Positions 15,337 through 23,766 of a stretch of DNA of 39,006 nt are shown piece after piece. Where the stretch lies: contig CAVIIZ010000012.1 of the NCBI GenBank assembly GCA_963642995.1, positions 1 through 39,006 of the forward strand. The letters are read 5' to 3'. A program made the translations under genes and the position numbers. Within the stretch, counting starts at the first letter, position 1. Each line of letters begins with the position of its first letter. Source of the DNA: CAVAWX01 sp963642995 (GTDB lineage: Bacteria; Actinomycetota; Coriobacteriia; Coriobacteriales; QAMH01). The notes beneath the pieces are model-generated. The model was not told the DNA's origin. It made no database searches and was given only the letters and a program-made list of their open reading frames with translations.

Positions 15337-15813
15337 ATGAGACCAGACATTCATCCCGAGTACGTGGAATGCACGGTGCGTTGCTCTTGTGGCAACACCT
15401 TCACCACCCGCTCCACTCGCCCCGAGCTCGTCGTCGAGCTCTGCAACGAGTGCCACCCCTTCTTCACCGGCCAGCAGAAGTTCGTCGACGCCGGCGGCCG
15501 CGTGCAGCGTTTCGCCGACAAGTTCGGCGGCGCGGCCGAGATGGTGAAGAAGCGCGAGGAGCAGGCCAAGGCCGCCAAGCAGGCCAAGGCCGAGGAGGCC
15601 GCCAAGAAGGCCGCTGAGGAGCGCGCAGCGAAGAAGGCTGCCAAGGAAGAGCGCGCCAAGAAATACGCCGAGAAGGCCGCCAAGGCCGCCGAGCGCGAGG
15701 CCGCGACGGCTGCCGAGGCCGAGGCAGAGCAAGCTGCGGCGCAGGCCGCCGAGGCTGAGGCCGAAGAGCCCGCGGAGGCAAGCGAGGCTCCCGCCGAGGA
15801 GAAGGCCGAGTAG
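15337..15813 (+). CDS. rpmE: Ribosomal protein L31 with long charged C-terminal tail
   Basis: The product has 158 residues. The first ~65 are a normal zinc-type (C+) L31 of the large ribosomal subunit, starting MRPDIHPEY. The four zinc-ligand cysteines are at 16, 18, 36 and 39 (RCSCG and CNECHPFFTG). Residues 66-158 are a low-complexity tail of Ala, Lys and Glu that changes from Lys-rich to Glu-rich towards the end and should form a long charged helix or coiled coil. Ordinary L31 is only about 70-80 residues. The frame is open throughout, with no slippery run or second start, so the tail appears to be a real part of the protein. The gene has its own promoter and terminator. Confidence 0.95.
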   Translation: MRPDIHPEYVECTVRCSCGNTFTTRSTRPELVVELCNECHPFFTGQQKFVDAGGRVQRFADKFGGAAEMVKKREEQAKAAKQAKAEEAAKKAAEERAAKKAAKEERAKKYAEKAAKAAEREAATAAEAEAEQAAAQAAEAEAEEPAEASEAPAEEKAE

Positions 15814-15850
15814 GCACGCGCGCATCTTTGGGCATTTCGCCGATTTCGCA

Positions 15851-15883
15851 GGCGCCGTCTTTTCCAGACGGCGCCTTTTCTTT
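15851..15883 (+). terminator. Rho-independent terminator of rpmE
   Basis: The perfect 10-bp stem GGCGCCGTCT/AGACGGCGCC (15851-15860 with 15866-15875) has loop TTTCC and is followed by TTTTCTTT. Confidence 0.95.
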
Positions 15884-15952
15884 AAAGTGGACGCTAAAGA
15901 CCCGCACGCAGCCGCCGGCTTTTGCCCGCGGCGCAAAGGAAGGGACGCATTC

Positions 15953-16633
15953 ATGCAAGTCGAGCTCCTCTACCACACCCCCGACCCCGAGAGGGCGGTG
16001 GCCACGGCCGCGCGCCTGTGCTATGCCCCGGTGGGCGCCGCCGAGCTGCTGGAAACGCTCGACGAGGCAAAGATCCGCAGTGTTTTGTCCACCATCATGG
16101 GCTCCGGGCACTTCTCCACGCTCGAGCACGCGAGCTACACCTTCGCCGTGGACGGCATCTCGCGGGCCTGCTCGCACCAGCTCGTGCGCCATCGCCTGGC
16201 CAGCTACAACCAGCAGTCCCAGCGCTATGTGAAATTCAAGGACCAGCCGGATTTCGTCGTACCCTCCACGGTGGTCGAGGCGGGGCGCGCAGACGCCTTC
16301 GACGCCTATGTGAAGAAGGCCTTCGAGGGCTACAAGGAGCTGATGGATGCCGGCGTGCCCGCAGAAGACGCGCGCTACCTTCTGCCGAACGCCTGCGAGA
16401 CCAAGATCTGCATCACCATGAACATACGCGAGCTGCTGCACTTCTTCTCGAACCGCTGCTGCAACCGCGCGCAGTGGGAAATCCGCGAAATGGCATGCCG
16501 CATGCTCGACCTCGTGCGCCCGACCGCGCCCTTCATCTTCAAGTGCGCAGGACCGGGCTGTGTGCGGGGAGCCTGCCCGGAGGGCAAGATGTGCTGCGGC
16601 CGGCCTTGGGCGCAAGTCGGACAAGGCAAGTAG
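15953..16633 (+). CDS. thyX: Flavin-dependent thymidylate synthase
   Basis: A 226-residue FAD enzyme that methylates dUMP to dTMP using methylene-tetrahydrofolate and NADPH. The ThyX signature RHR-x7-S is present at Arg79-His80-Arg81 through Ser89 (RHRLASYNQQSQR). A cysteine-rich end (CAGPGC then CPEGKMCCG) resembles that of many clostridial ThyX proteins. An earlier in-frame ATG at 15887 exists, but ATG 15953 has AAGGAAGGG at 8 nt and matches the usual N-terminus. It is probably the first gene of the unit that continues into the DUF1385 gene and aroC. Confidence 0.95.
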   Translation: MQVELLYHTPDPERAVATAARLCYAPVGAAELLETLDEAKIRSVLSTIMGSGHFSTLEHASYTFAVDGISRACSHQLVRHRLASYNQQSQRYVKFKDQPDFVVPSTVVEAGRADAFDAYVKKAFEGYKELMDAGVPAEDARYLLPNACETKICITMNIRELLHFFSNRCCNRAQWEIREMACRMLDLVRPTAPFIFKCAGPGCVRGACPEGKMCCGRPWAQVGQGK

Positions 16634-16654
16634 GGAAAAGGCCGGAACACGCAG

Positions 16655-17911
16655 ATGAAGGAGAGCAAGCGCGCCATACGCGCAGATGCCGACGTCGCTG
16701 TGCGCACGCACATAGGCGGCCAGGCCCTGATGGAGGGCATCATGATGCGCGGCCGCTACAACTGGGCGGTTGCCGTGCGCGAGCCGTCCGGGCGCATCTA
16801 CACGGAAGAGCACGACCTGGCCAGCGGGCGACCGAAGAACTCGTGGCTTCTGTGGCCGGTGGTGCGCGGATGCACGGCCTTCGTGGAAAGCCTCGTCTTG
16901 GGCTGCAAGGCGCTGTCCATCTCGGCAGACCATGCCTACGATTTCTCCGAGGACGACGGACAAGAAGGCGGAGCGCCCGACGGGGGCAAGGCGCTTTCCG
17001 AGGAAAAGGCGCCCGCCGCGAAGGCTGCCGAGCCCGCCACCGCCATTGCGACCAAGGTGCAGAACACCGCCGAACAGGCACAATCCGCCCTGAAGGCCGC
17101 CGAAGCCGGCACCGCTGTTGCCGAAGGCGATCGGGGGCCGGAGGGGCTGGGCGCCATGATGGGCGTCTCGATGGTCGTCGGTCTCGTGCTCGGCGTCGCC
17201 CTCTTCGTCGTCGTGCCCGCCTGGCTGTCCAACCTCGTCTTCGGCGAGCAGGCGATGAACACCACGCCCTGGAACGTCTTCGACGGCCTCGTGCGCGTCG
17301 CCATCTTCATCGCCTATATCGCGCTCATAGGCCGGATGCGCGACATCAAGCGGATGTTCTCCTACCACGGCGCCGAGCACAAGACCATCCACGCCTTCGA
17401 GCACGGCGAGGAGCTGACATGCGCGAACTGCCGGAAGTACCCGCGCCTGCACGTGCGCTGCGGCACGGCCTTCCTGATCATGGTGATGGTCATCGCCATA
17501 CTCGTCTACACGGCCCTGGGCGAGCCGATGAACGCTCTCGTGGACCTGACGGGCGTGCGGGAAGGCCCTTTGCGTTTCGTCCTCGTGGTGCTCGTGCGCA
17601 TCGTGCTCATGCCGCTGATCGCGGGCTTTTCCTACGAGGTGTCCGTGCGCTGGGCGGGCAGGCATCCGCAAAACCCGTTCGTGAGGGTGGTCTTGTGGCC
17701 GGGCATGCAGATGCAGCGCCTGACCACGAACCCCCCCGACGATTCGATGCTCGAGTGCGCTATCGTGGCCATGAACATCGTCGTCGCCCGCGAGGAGGCC
17801 GAGGCCGCGGCTGCCGCGGACGGCGAGAGGCTTTCAGACGGCGAGGGCATATCCGACGCCGCAGCGCCGGCGTCTGCAGCAAGAGGAGGCATGGGGACAT
17901 GGAGTTCGTGA
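16655..17911 (+). CDS. DUF1385 membrane protein (YqhQ-like)
   Basis: The 418-residue protein begins with the family hallmark GGQALMEGIMMRG and carries YHGAEHKTIHAFEHGEELT and the YPRLHVRCGTAF block. Hydrophobic spans lie at about residues 165-190, 210-230, 268-290 and 305-330. Between residues about 97 and 165 is an Ala/Glu-rich hydrophilic stretch that appears longer than in typical ~310-residue members. An Ala-rich tail follows the conserved region. The family has no firmly established biochemical role. Its 3' end overlaps the aroC start by 13 nt, so its translation is probably linked to chorismate synthesis. The same neighbourhood with prfA, as seen elsewhere, is absent here. Confidence 0.85.
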   Translation: MKESKRAIRADADVAVRTHIGGQALMEGIMMRGRYNWAVAVREPSGRIYTEEHDLASGRPKNSWLLWPVVRGCTAFVESLVLGCKALSISADHAYDFSEDDGQEGGAPDGGKALSEEKAPAAKAAEPATAIATKVQNTAEQAQSALKAAEAGTAVAEGDRGPEGLGAMMGVSMVVGLVLGVALFVVVPAWLSNLVFGEQAMNTTPWNVFDGLVRVAIFIAYIALIGRMRDIKRMFSYHGAEHKTIHAFEHGEELTCANCRKYPRLHVRCGTAFLIMVMVIAILVYTALGEPMNALVDLTGVREGPLRFVLVVLVRIVLMPLIAGFSYEVSVRWAGRHPQNPFVRVVLWPGMQMQRLTTNPPDDSMLECAIVAMNIVVAREEAEAAAAADGERLSDGEGISDAAAPASAARGGMGTWSS

Positions 17912-19047
17912 CGGCGGGGGAATCGCACGGGCCGGCCATGACGGCCGTGGTCTCGGGCTGCCCTGCGGGCGTGCACATAGACGAGGAGGCGCTCAACGCC
18001 GACCTCGCGCGCCGACAGGGCGGCTATGGGCGCGGCGGGCGGCAGCACATCGAGCACGACGTCGTGCGCGTCACCTCCGGCCTGCGCTTTTCCACGACCC
18101 TGGGCACCCCCATCACCCTCGTGGTGGAAAACGCCGACCACGGGAACTGGGCAGGGCGCATGGACGTGTTCGGCACGCGCCCCGACGACCTCGCGCGCGA
18201 GGTGCATCCGCGTCCCGGGCATGCCGACCTCACGGGCATGTTGAAGATGGGCACCGACGATGCGCGCAACATCTTGGAGCGCTCCAGCGCCCGCGAGACG
18301 GCGGCGCGCGTGGCGGCGGGCGGCATCGCCAAGGCCCTCCTTTCCGCCATGGGCGTGCAGGTGCGCTCCTTCGTGAAGCGCATCGGGCACGCGAAAGCCG
18401 ACGCGGGGGAGGGGTTTAGCTGGGAGGCCGTCGAAGAGGGCGGCTGCCGGGCCCCGAGCGCGGCCGCCAACGCCGCCATGGAGCAGGCCATCGACGAGGC
18501 GCGCGAGGCGGGCGACTCGCTGGGCGGGGCGTTTGTCGTGGTGGCAGACGGCCTCGTGGCGGGTCTGGGGTCGTTTGCGTCCGGGCCGGCGCGCCTCACC
18601 TCGAAGATAGGCGCCGCGCTCTTTTCCATACCGGCCATCAAGGGCGTCGAGTTCGGGCTGGGCTTTCGCAGCGCGCTGCTGCCGGGCAGCAAGGTCCACG
18701 ACCCCATCGTCTACAGCCCGGAGGGCGGCTACGCGCGCACGAGCAACCACGCCGGCGGTCTGGAGGGCGGCATGACGAACGGCGAGCAGCTCGTCGTGTG
18801 CGCGGCCATGAAGCCCATCCCCACGATGACCAGCCCCCTTCCCACGGTGAACACCGACACGCACGAGCCGGCCGCTGCAAGCCGCGAGCGCTCGGACGTG
18901 TGCGCGGTGCCCGCAGCCGCCGTCGTCGCCGAGGCCGAGGTGGCCTTCGTCTTGGCCGACGCCTACCTCGACAAGTTCGGCCACGACAACCTCGGGGACA
19001 TCATCGCCGCGCGGCGCGCCTACACGAGCCGCATCGCCTGGGAGTAG
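17899..19047 (+). CDS. aroC: Chorismate synthase
   Basis: The 382-residue FMN-dependent enzyme forms chorismate from 5-enolpyruvylshikimate 3-phosphate, the last step of the shikimate pathway. Signature blocks are GESHGPAMTAVVSGCPAGV at the start, the RRQGGYGRGGRQ segment, RSSARETAARVAAGG, and SNHAGGLEGGMTNGE. GAGGAGG at 17883-17889 precedes ATG 17899 by 9 nt, inside the end of the DUF1385 gene. It heads the contiguous aroC-aroK-aroB-aroQ cluster, and aroK starts 2 nt after its stop. Confidence 0.97.
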   Translation: MEFVTAGESHGPAMTAVVSGCPAGVHIDEEALNADLARRQGGYGRGGRQHIEHDVVRVTSGLRFSTTLGTPITLVVENADHGNWAGRMDVFGTRPDDLAREVHPRPGHADLTGMLKMGTDDARNILERSSARETAARVAAGGIAKALLSAMGVQVRSFVKRIGHAKADAGEGFSWEAVEEGGCRAPSAAANAAMEQAIDEAREAGDSLGGAFVVVADGLVAGLGSFASGPARLTSKIGAALFSIPAIKGVEFGLGFRSALLPGSKVHDPIVYSPEGGYARTSNHAGGLEGGMTNGEQLVVCAAMKPIPTMTSPLPTVNTDTHEPAAASRERSDVCAVPAAAVVAEAEVAFVLADAYLDKFGHDNLGDIIAARRAYTSRIAWE

Positions 19048-19049
19048 CC

Positions 19050-19574
19050 ATGCGCACACGTTGCACCGACCACATATTCCTCATCGGCTTCATGGGCGCG
19101 GGCAAGACCTGCGTCTCGCGCAGCCTCTCCGCCATCACGGGCCTGTCGCTTATCGACGTCGACCAGCGCATCGTCGCATTGCAGCATCGCAGCGTGCCCG
19201 ACATCTTCGCCCAAGACGGCGAGGAGGCCTTCCGCGCCATCGAGACCGACACCTTGCGCCGGCTTGTCTTCGAGCCGCGCAGCATCGTCTCGTGCGGGGG
19301 CGGCATCGTGCAGACGGCGGCGAACAGGGAAGCCCTGGCCGAACTGGGCACCACCATCTACCTGCAGGTGGAGCTCGACGAGGCGCTCTCGCGCATCAGC
19401 CGTCCCGAGACGCGCCCGATGCTGTCCGGGCCGGTGCCGGTTTCCGAGATATACGCCGCGCGCATCCCGTTCTACGAGCAATGCGCCGACATCACCGTGC
19501 ACACGGGCGACAACACGCCGGGCCACATCGCGCGCAAATGCCGCGCCATCCTGGCGGAAAGGGGACTTGTATGA
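19050..19574 (+). CDS. aroK: Shikimate kinase
   Basis: The 174-residue P-loop kinase phosphorylates shikimate at O3. Walker A is GFMGAGKT (residues 13-20). The DVDQ strand, the shikimate-binding CGGGIV segment near residue 78 and an ISRPETRPML lid region are as expected. The start is ATG 19050, 2 nt after the aroC stop. Its last codons overlap the aroB start by 4 nt (ATGA). Confidence 0.95.
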   Translation: MRTRCTDHIFLIGFMGAGKTCVSRSLSAITGLSLIDVDQRIVALQHRSVPDIFAQDGEEAFRAIETDTLRRLVFEPRSIVSCGGGIVQTAANREALAELGTTIYLQVELDEALSRISRPETRPMLSGPVPVSEIYAARIPFYEQCADITVHTGDNTPGHIARKCRAILAERGLV

Positions 19575-20704
19575 GCGCCACACGAGAGATCGCGGTCGCG
19601 GCCGAAGACGGCAGCAGCTACACCGTCTGCGTGGGCAAGGGAGCCCTCGACGGGTTCGGCGAGAAGGTGCGCGAGCTGAAACCCTCCGCGCGCGTCGTCG
19701 TCATCTCCGACGAGACGGTAGGCCCGGTCTACGGCAAGATAGTGAGAAAGCGCCTTGCGACGGCCGGCTTCGAAGTGCACGACCTGCTCGTTCCGGCCGG
19801 CGAGAAGTCCAAGACGCTCGAATACGCCGACGAGCTGTGGCAGGCGCTTGCGGCCTACGGCATGGGGCGCAGCGACCTCGTGGTGGCCGTGGGCGGCGGC
19901 GTGGTGGGCGACCTGGCGGGCTTCGTGGCCGCATGCTACATGCGCGGCATCGACTTCGTGCAGGTGCCCACGACGCTTCTGGCCATGGTGGACGCCTCGG
20001 TGGGGGGCAAGACCGCGGTGGACCTGGAGCGCGGGAAGAACCTCGTGGGCGCCTTCCACCGCCCCGTCTACGTGTGCGCCGACGTGCGCGTCTTGAAATC
20101 GCTTGACGAGGAGGGCTGGGCCAACGGCTTTGCCGAGGTGGCGAAATCGAGCGTCGTGGCAAGCCGGCGCAGCTTCTACGAGCACCTGCGCGACAACGCC
20201 GCCGGGCTGCGGGCCCGCGAGAGCGCGCTCGTGGAGCAGGCGGTGGCCGACAGCGTCGAGTTCAAGGCGCAGGTGGTGGCAAAAGACGAGCGCGAGCAAG
20301 GCCTGCGCGAATGCCTGAACTACGGGCACACCCTGGGGCATGCCATCGAGACGTGTGCGGGCTACGGCAAGATAGGGCACGGGCGTGCGGTGGCCGAGGG
20401 CATGCGCTTCGCCGCGCGGCTTTCCGTCGAGGTCCTGGGGGCCGACGTGGCCTTCGTGCGCCGGCTGGACACCCTGCTCGACAGCCTGGGGCTCGAAGAG
20501 CTCGCGTGGACGAGCGCGCCCGACCGGCTTTTGCATGCGATGAAAAGCGACAAGAAGGCCCGCGGCGGGCAGCTGCGCTTCGTGCTCGCCCGCGATTTCT
20601 CCGATTGGGAGGTGCGCGCCGTGGACGACGCGGTCCTGGTGCAGCATCTGGAGGCCTGGTGCACGGCCAAGCGCCGCCTTGTCGAGCGGCGCGAGAAGGA
20701 GTGA
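19571..20704 (+). CDS. aroB: 3-dehydroquinate synthase
   Basis: The 377-residue, NAD- and metal-dependent enzyme converts DAHP to 3-dehydroquinate, the second shikimate-pathway step. Recognised blocks are GGGVVGDLAGFVAACYMRG near residue 110, PTTLLAMVDASVGGKTAVD near residue 133, the GFAEVAKSSV metal-binding region, and NYGHTLGHAIE near residue 253, which contributes metal-binding histidines. ATG 19571 overlaps the aroK stop, indicating coupling. Confidence 0.97.
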   Translation: MSATREIAVAAEDGSSYTVCVGKGALDGFGEKVRELKPSARVVVISDETVGPVYGKIVRKRLATAGFEVHDLLVPAGEKSKTLEYADELWQALAAYGMGRSDLVVAVGGGVVGDLAGFVAACYMRGIDFVQVPTTLLAMVDASVGGKTAVDLERGKNLVGAFHRPVYVCADVRVLKSLDEEGWANGFAEVAKSSVVASRRSFYEHLRDNAAGLRARESALVEQAVADSVEFKAQVVAKDEREQGLRECLNYGHTLGHAIETCAGYGKIGHGRAVAEGMRFAARLSVEVLGADVAFVRRLDTLLDSLGLEELAWTSAPDRLLHAMKSDKKARGGQLRFVLARDFSDWEVRAVDDAVLVQHLEAWCTAKRRLVERREKE

Positions 20705-20719
20705 GAGGCGGTGTAGCGC

Positions 20720-21163
20720 ATGAGGTTTCTGCTGTTGAACGGCCCGAACCTGAACATGCTGGGCGTCCGCGAGCCGGATATATACGGGCACGAGACGCTC
20801 GCCGGCGTCGAGGCGGCCGCCGTCGCGCATGCCGCGGAGCTGGGCGTGGAGCTGGACTGCGTCCAGTCCAACCACGAGGGCGTGCTCATCGACACGATCC
20901 AGCAGGCCATGGGCGCCTACGACGCCATCGTCTACAACCCCGGCGCCCACACGCACTACAGCTACGCCATCCACGACGCCATCACGAGCGTGGACGTGCC
21001 GGTGGTCGAGGTGCATATCTCCGACATATCCGCCCGCGAGGACTTCCGCCGCACGAGCGTTTTGGCCGACGCGTGCATCGCGCAGGTGGCAGGCCTCGGC
21101 ACGGGCAGCTATCTGAAGGGCATCGACATCGCGAAGGAGCATCTCGATGAACGCGGCGCATAG
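20720..21163 (+). CDS. aroQ: Type II 3-dehydroquinate dehydratase
   Basis: The 147-residue protein dehydrates 3-dehydroquinate and has the usual length of the dodecameric type II enzyme. It starts with LLLNGPNLNMLGVREPDIYG, which includes the catalytic Tyr. It then shows VQSNHEGVLIDTIQ, NPGAHTHYSYAI, VVEVHISDI with the catalytic His, and REDFRRTS. Some variable positions around the THTS motif differ from the commonest sequence (THYS), but the core residues are present. The 3' end overlaps pepQ by 17 nt. Confidence 0.95.
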   Translation: MRFLLLNGPNLNMLGVREPDIYGHETLAGVEAAAVAHAAELGVELDCVQSNHEGVLIDTIQQAMGAYDAIVYNPGAHTHYSYAIHDAITSVDVPVVEVHISDISAREDFRRTSVLADACIAQVAGLGTGSYLKGIDIAKEHLDERGA

Positions 21164-22313
21164 GGTGGGGAAACTGCGCGCGTTGATGCGCGAGAAGGGG
21201 CTGGACGCCTATGTCGTGCGCCGGCCGAGCGACCTTGCCTGGCTCACCGGCTTTTCACGCGTCTTCGACGACGAGCTGGCGCACACGGCGCTCCTCACCC
21301 AAGACACGTGCATCATCCACACGGACTCGCGCTACGCCAACACGATGCGCGAGCGCGTCGCCGAATGCCGCGACGTGCATGGCAAGGCGCCGGAAGAGGA
21401 GCCGCCTGCCGCGTCTTGCTGGGCGATCGACGATGCGGTCTTTGCCCCCGCAGGGCATCCGGCGCCCGCGGCCTTCACCGCCCGCGTGCTCTCGGAGCTG
21501 GGCATGGCCGATGCGCGCGTGGCCGTCGACGCCGACATGCCCGTCTCCTTGTTCCTCGCCTTCGAGCAGGCCCTGCCGGACGCGCAGCTTGTCGTGTGCA
21601 AGGGAGACGTGCTCTCCTTGCGCGCGGTGAAAGACGCCGCCGAGCTGGAGCTCATGCGCGCCGCCCAGGCTTGCGCCGAGGAGGGTTTCACCCGTATGCT
21701 GGAAAAGCTGCACGCCGGCATGACGCAGCGCGAGGCCTCGCTGGCTTTGGAGTTTTCCATACGCGACGCAGGCGCCGACGCGCTCTCGTTTCCCAACATC
21801 GTGGCAAGCGGGCCGGATGGCGCGAACCCCCACGCGCAGCCGGGGGAGCGCGTGATCGAACGCGGCGACCTCGTCGTCTTCGACTTCGGCGCGCGCCGAT
21901 GCGGGTATTGCTCGGACACGACGCGCACGGTGGCCGTCGGGGCGCCCGGAGCCGAACGGCAGCGTGCCTGGGATGCCCTCGTCGAGACCAGCGCGCAGGT
22001 GCGCCGCGCGCTTTGCCCCGGGGTCACGGGCCGCGAGATGCACGAGCTGGCCGAGGCCGTGCTGGCCGATGCGGGCTTCGGGGGCAAGATGGGCCATGCC
22101 CTGGGCCACGGCGTGGGGCTCGACATCCACGAGCGCCCCTTCCTCAGCTCCCGCGAGGACAAGCCGCTTTGCGCGGGCAACGTCGTCACCGTCGAGCCGG
22201 GCATCTACATCGCCGGTTCCTTCGGCATGCGCCTGGAGGACTTCGGCGCCATCACGCGTGGGGGCTTCGAGAATTTTTGCACGCTGCCCCACGAACTCAC
22301 CGTCGTAGAGTAA
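21147..22313 (+). CDS. pepQ: M24 family Xaa-Pro peptidase
   Basis: A 388-residue two-domain creatinase-fold protein of the Xaa-Pro dipeptidase/aminopeptidase family, which removes N-terminal residues before proline. The N-terminal domain (1-130) holds RRPSDLAWLTGF. The catalytic domain supplies the five metal ligands: two Asp in DFGARRCGYCSDTTRT, His in GHALGHGVGLDIHE, Glu in VEPGIYI, and Glu in RLEDFGAI. It is placed between aroQ and efp, a gene order common in Gram-positive bacteria. Sequence alone does not separate dipeptidase from aminopeptidase, so the symbol is tentative. Confidence 0.88.
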   Translation: MNAAHRVGKLRALMREKGLDAYVVRRPSDLAWLTGFSRVFDDELAHTALLTQDTCIIHTDSRYANTMRERVAECRDVHGKAPEEEPPAASCWAIDDAVFAPAGHPAPAAFTARVLSELGMADARVAVDADMPVSLFLAFEQALPDAQLVVCKGDVLSLRAVKDAAELELMRAAQACAEEGFTRMLEKLHAGMTQREASLALEFSIRDAGADALSFPNIVASGPDGANPHAQPGERVIERGDLVVFDFGARRCGYCSDTTRTVAVGAPGAERQRAWDALVETSAQVRRALCPGVTGREMHELAEAVLADAGFGGKMGHALGHGVGLDIHERPFLSSREDKPLCAGNVVTVEPGIYIAGSFGMRLEDFGAITRGGFENFCTLPHELTVVE

Positions 22314-22357
22314 ACTTGAAAAGTTCGTGCACCGACAAAGAGGAGGGGTAGATTTTC

Positions 22358-22918
22358 GTGACCATCCAGCCTTCGAATTTCAGAAACGGCATGTGCATCA
22401 AGTACAACGACAAGCTGTGCACCATCGTCGAGTTCCAGCACGTGAAGCCCGGCAAGGGCGGAGCGTTCATCCGCACCAAGCTCAAGGACGTGGCCTCGGG
22501 TCGCGTCGTGGACTACACCTTCCGCCCCGGCGACAAATTCGACGAGGTGCGCCTCGAGGTCAAGGAGATGGAGTACTCCTGGAACGACGGCTCCACGTAC
22601 TACTTCATGGATCCCGTCACCTTCGAGCAGCCCGAGGTCCCCGCCGATTTGCTCGGCGACAAGACCGTGTGGCTGAAAGAGGGCGACACCTGCCTTGCGC
22701 AATACGCCGACGGCGAGCTGATCAACGTCGACCCGCCCATGTTCGTCGAGCTGGAGGTTTCCGAGACCGAACCCGGCTTCAAGGGCAACACGGTCCAAGG
22801 CGGCACGAAGCCCGCGACGCTGGAGACGGGCGCCGAGATAAAGGTCCCGCTGTTCATCGAGATAGGCGACAAGGTGAAGATCGACAGCCGCGACGGGCGC
22901 TTCGTCGAGCGTCTCTAG
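22358..22918 (+). CDS. efp: Translation elongation factor P
   Basis: The 186-residue factor relieves ribosome stalling at polyproline motifs. Its three OB/KOW-like domains are preserved. The loop that reaches the peptidyl-transferase centre reads HVKPGKGGAF, with Lys33 at the position modified in many bacteria. No modification genes such as epmA are in the window. The start is GTG 22358, clearly set by GAGGAGGGG at 22340-22348; no suitable ATG is available. It lies 44 nt after pepQ. Confidence 0.97.
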   Translation: MTIQPSNFRNGMCIKYNDKLCTIVEFQHVKPGKGGAFIRTKLKDVASGRVVDYTFRPGDKFDEVRLEVKEMEYSWNDGSTYYFMDPVTFEQPEVPADLLGDKTVWLKEGDTCLAQYADGELINVDPPMFVELEVSETEPGFKGNTVQGGTKPATLETGAEIKVPLFIEIGDKVKIDSRDGRFVERL

Positions 22919-22974
22919 GCGCTTTCCCGCGCGTCTTCTTCGCCCCCTCTTTTCTCGAAAGCCGAAAGGACGAC

Positions 22975-23688
22975 ATGGCAGACTACAAATACAAGCGCGT
23001 GCTCCTCAAGCTCTCCGGCGAGGCCTTGCAGGGGGAAGGCGAGTTCGGCATCGACCCGAAGGTGGTCGACGACATCGCCTCCCAGCTCGTGCCCATCGTC
23101 GCCGGTGGCGTGCAGCTGGCCGTCGTCGTGGGCGGCGGCAACATCTTCCGCGGGCTGGCCGGGTCTGCGGCGGGCATGGAGCGCGCGCAGGCCGACTACA
23201 TCGGCATGCTCGCCACCATCATGAACGCGCTCGCGCTCCAAGACGGTTTCGAGCGCGCGGGGCTGGACTCGCGCGTGCAGACGGCCATACGCATGCAGGA
23301 GATCGCCGAGCCCTACATCCGCCGCCGCGCGGTGCGCCACCTGGAGAAGGGGCGCGTCGTCATCTTCGCGGGCGGCACGGGCAACCCCTACTTCACCACC
23401 GACACCACGGCGTCTTTGCGCGCCTGCGAGGTGGGCTGCGAGGCCATCTTGAAGGCCACGCAGGTCGACGGCGTCTACTCCGACGATCCCAAGACGCATC
23501 CGGAGGCCGAGAAATTCGACGAGATCTCGTACCTGGACGTGCTCAACCGCGGCCTGCACGTCATGGACACGACGGCCACCAGCCTGTGCATGGACAACAA
23601 GCTGCCCATCATCGTGTTCAACATGCACGTCGAGGGCAACATCGAGCGGGTGCTGCGCGGCGAGGCCGTGGGCACGACGGTCAGCTAG
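22975..23688 (+). CDS. pyrH: UMP kinase
   Basis: A 237-residue amino-acid-kinase-fold enzyme that phosphorylates UMP to UDP. Blocks are KRVLLKLSGEAL at the N-terminus, VVVGGGNIFRG near residue 50, FAGGTGNPYFTTDT near residue 133, and KATQVDGVYSDDP. A GAAAGGA ribosome site precedes ATG 22975. It is followed by frr, the usual partner. Confidence 0.97.
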   Translation: MADYKYKRVLLKLSGEALQGEGEFGIDPKVVDDIASQLVPIVAGGVQLAVVVGGGNIFRGLAGSAAGMERAQADYIGMLATIMNALALQDGFERAGLDSRVQTAIRMQEIAEPYIRRRAVRHLEKGRVVIFAGGTGNPYFTTDTTASLRACEVGCEAILKATQVDGVYSDDPKTHPEAEKFDEISYLDVLNRGLHVMDTTATSLCMDNKLPIIVFNMHVEGNIERVLRGEAVGTTVS

Positions 23689-23766
23689 AGGCGAGAGGGC
23701 AGGCTGCGCGGCGGCGCCTTCTCGCGGGCGCGGCGGCGTTTCGGGCAAAGGAAAGGCGGTTTCACC

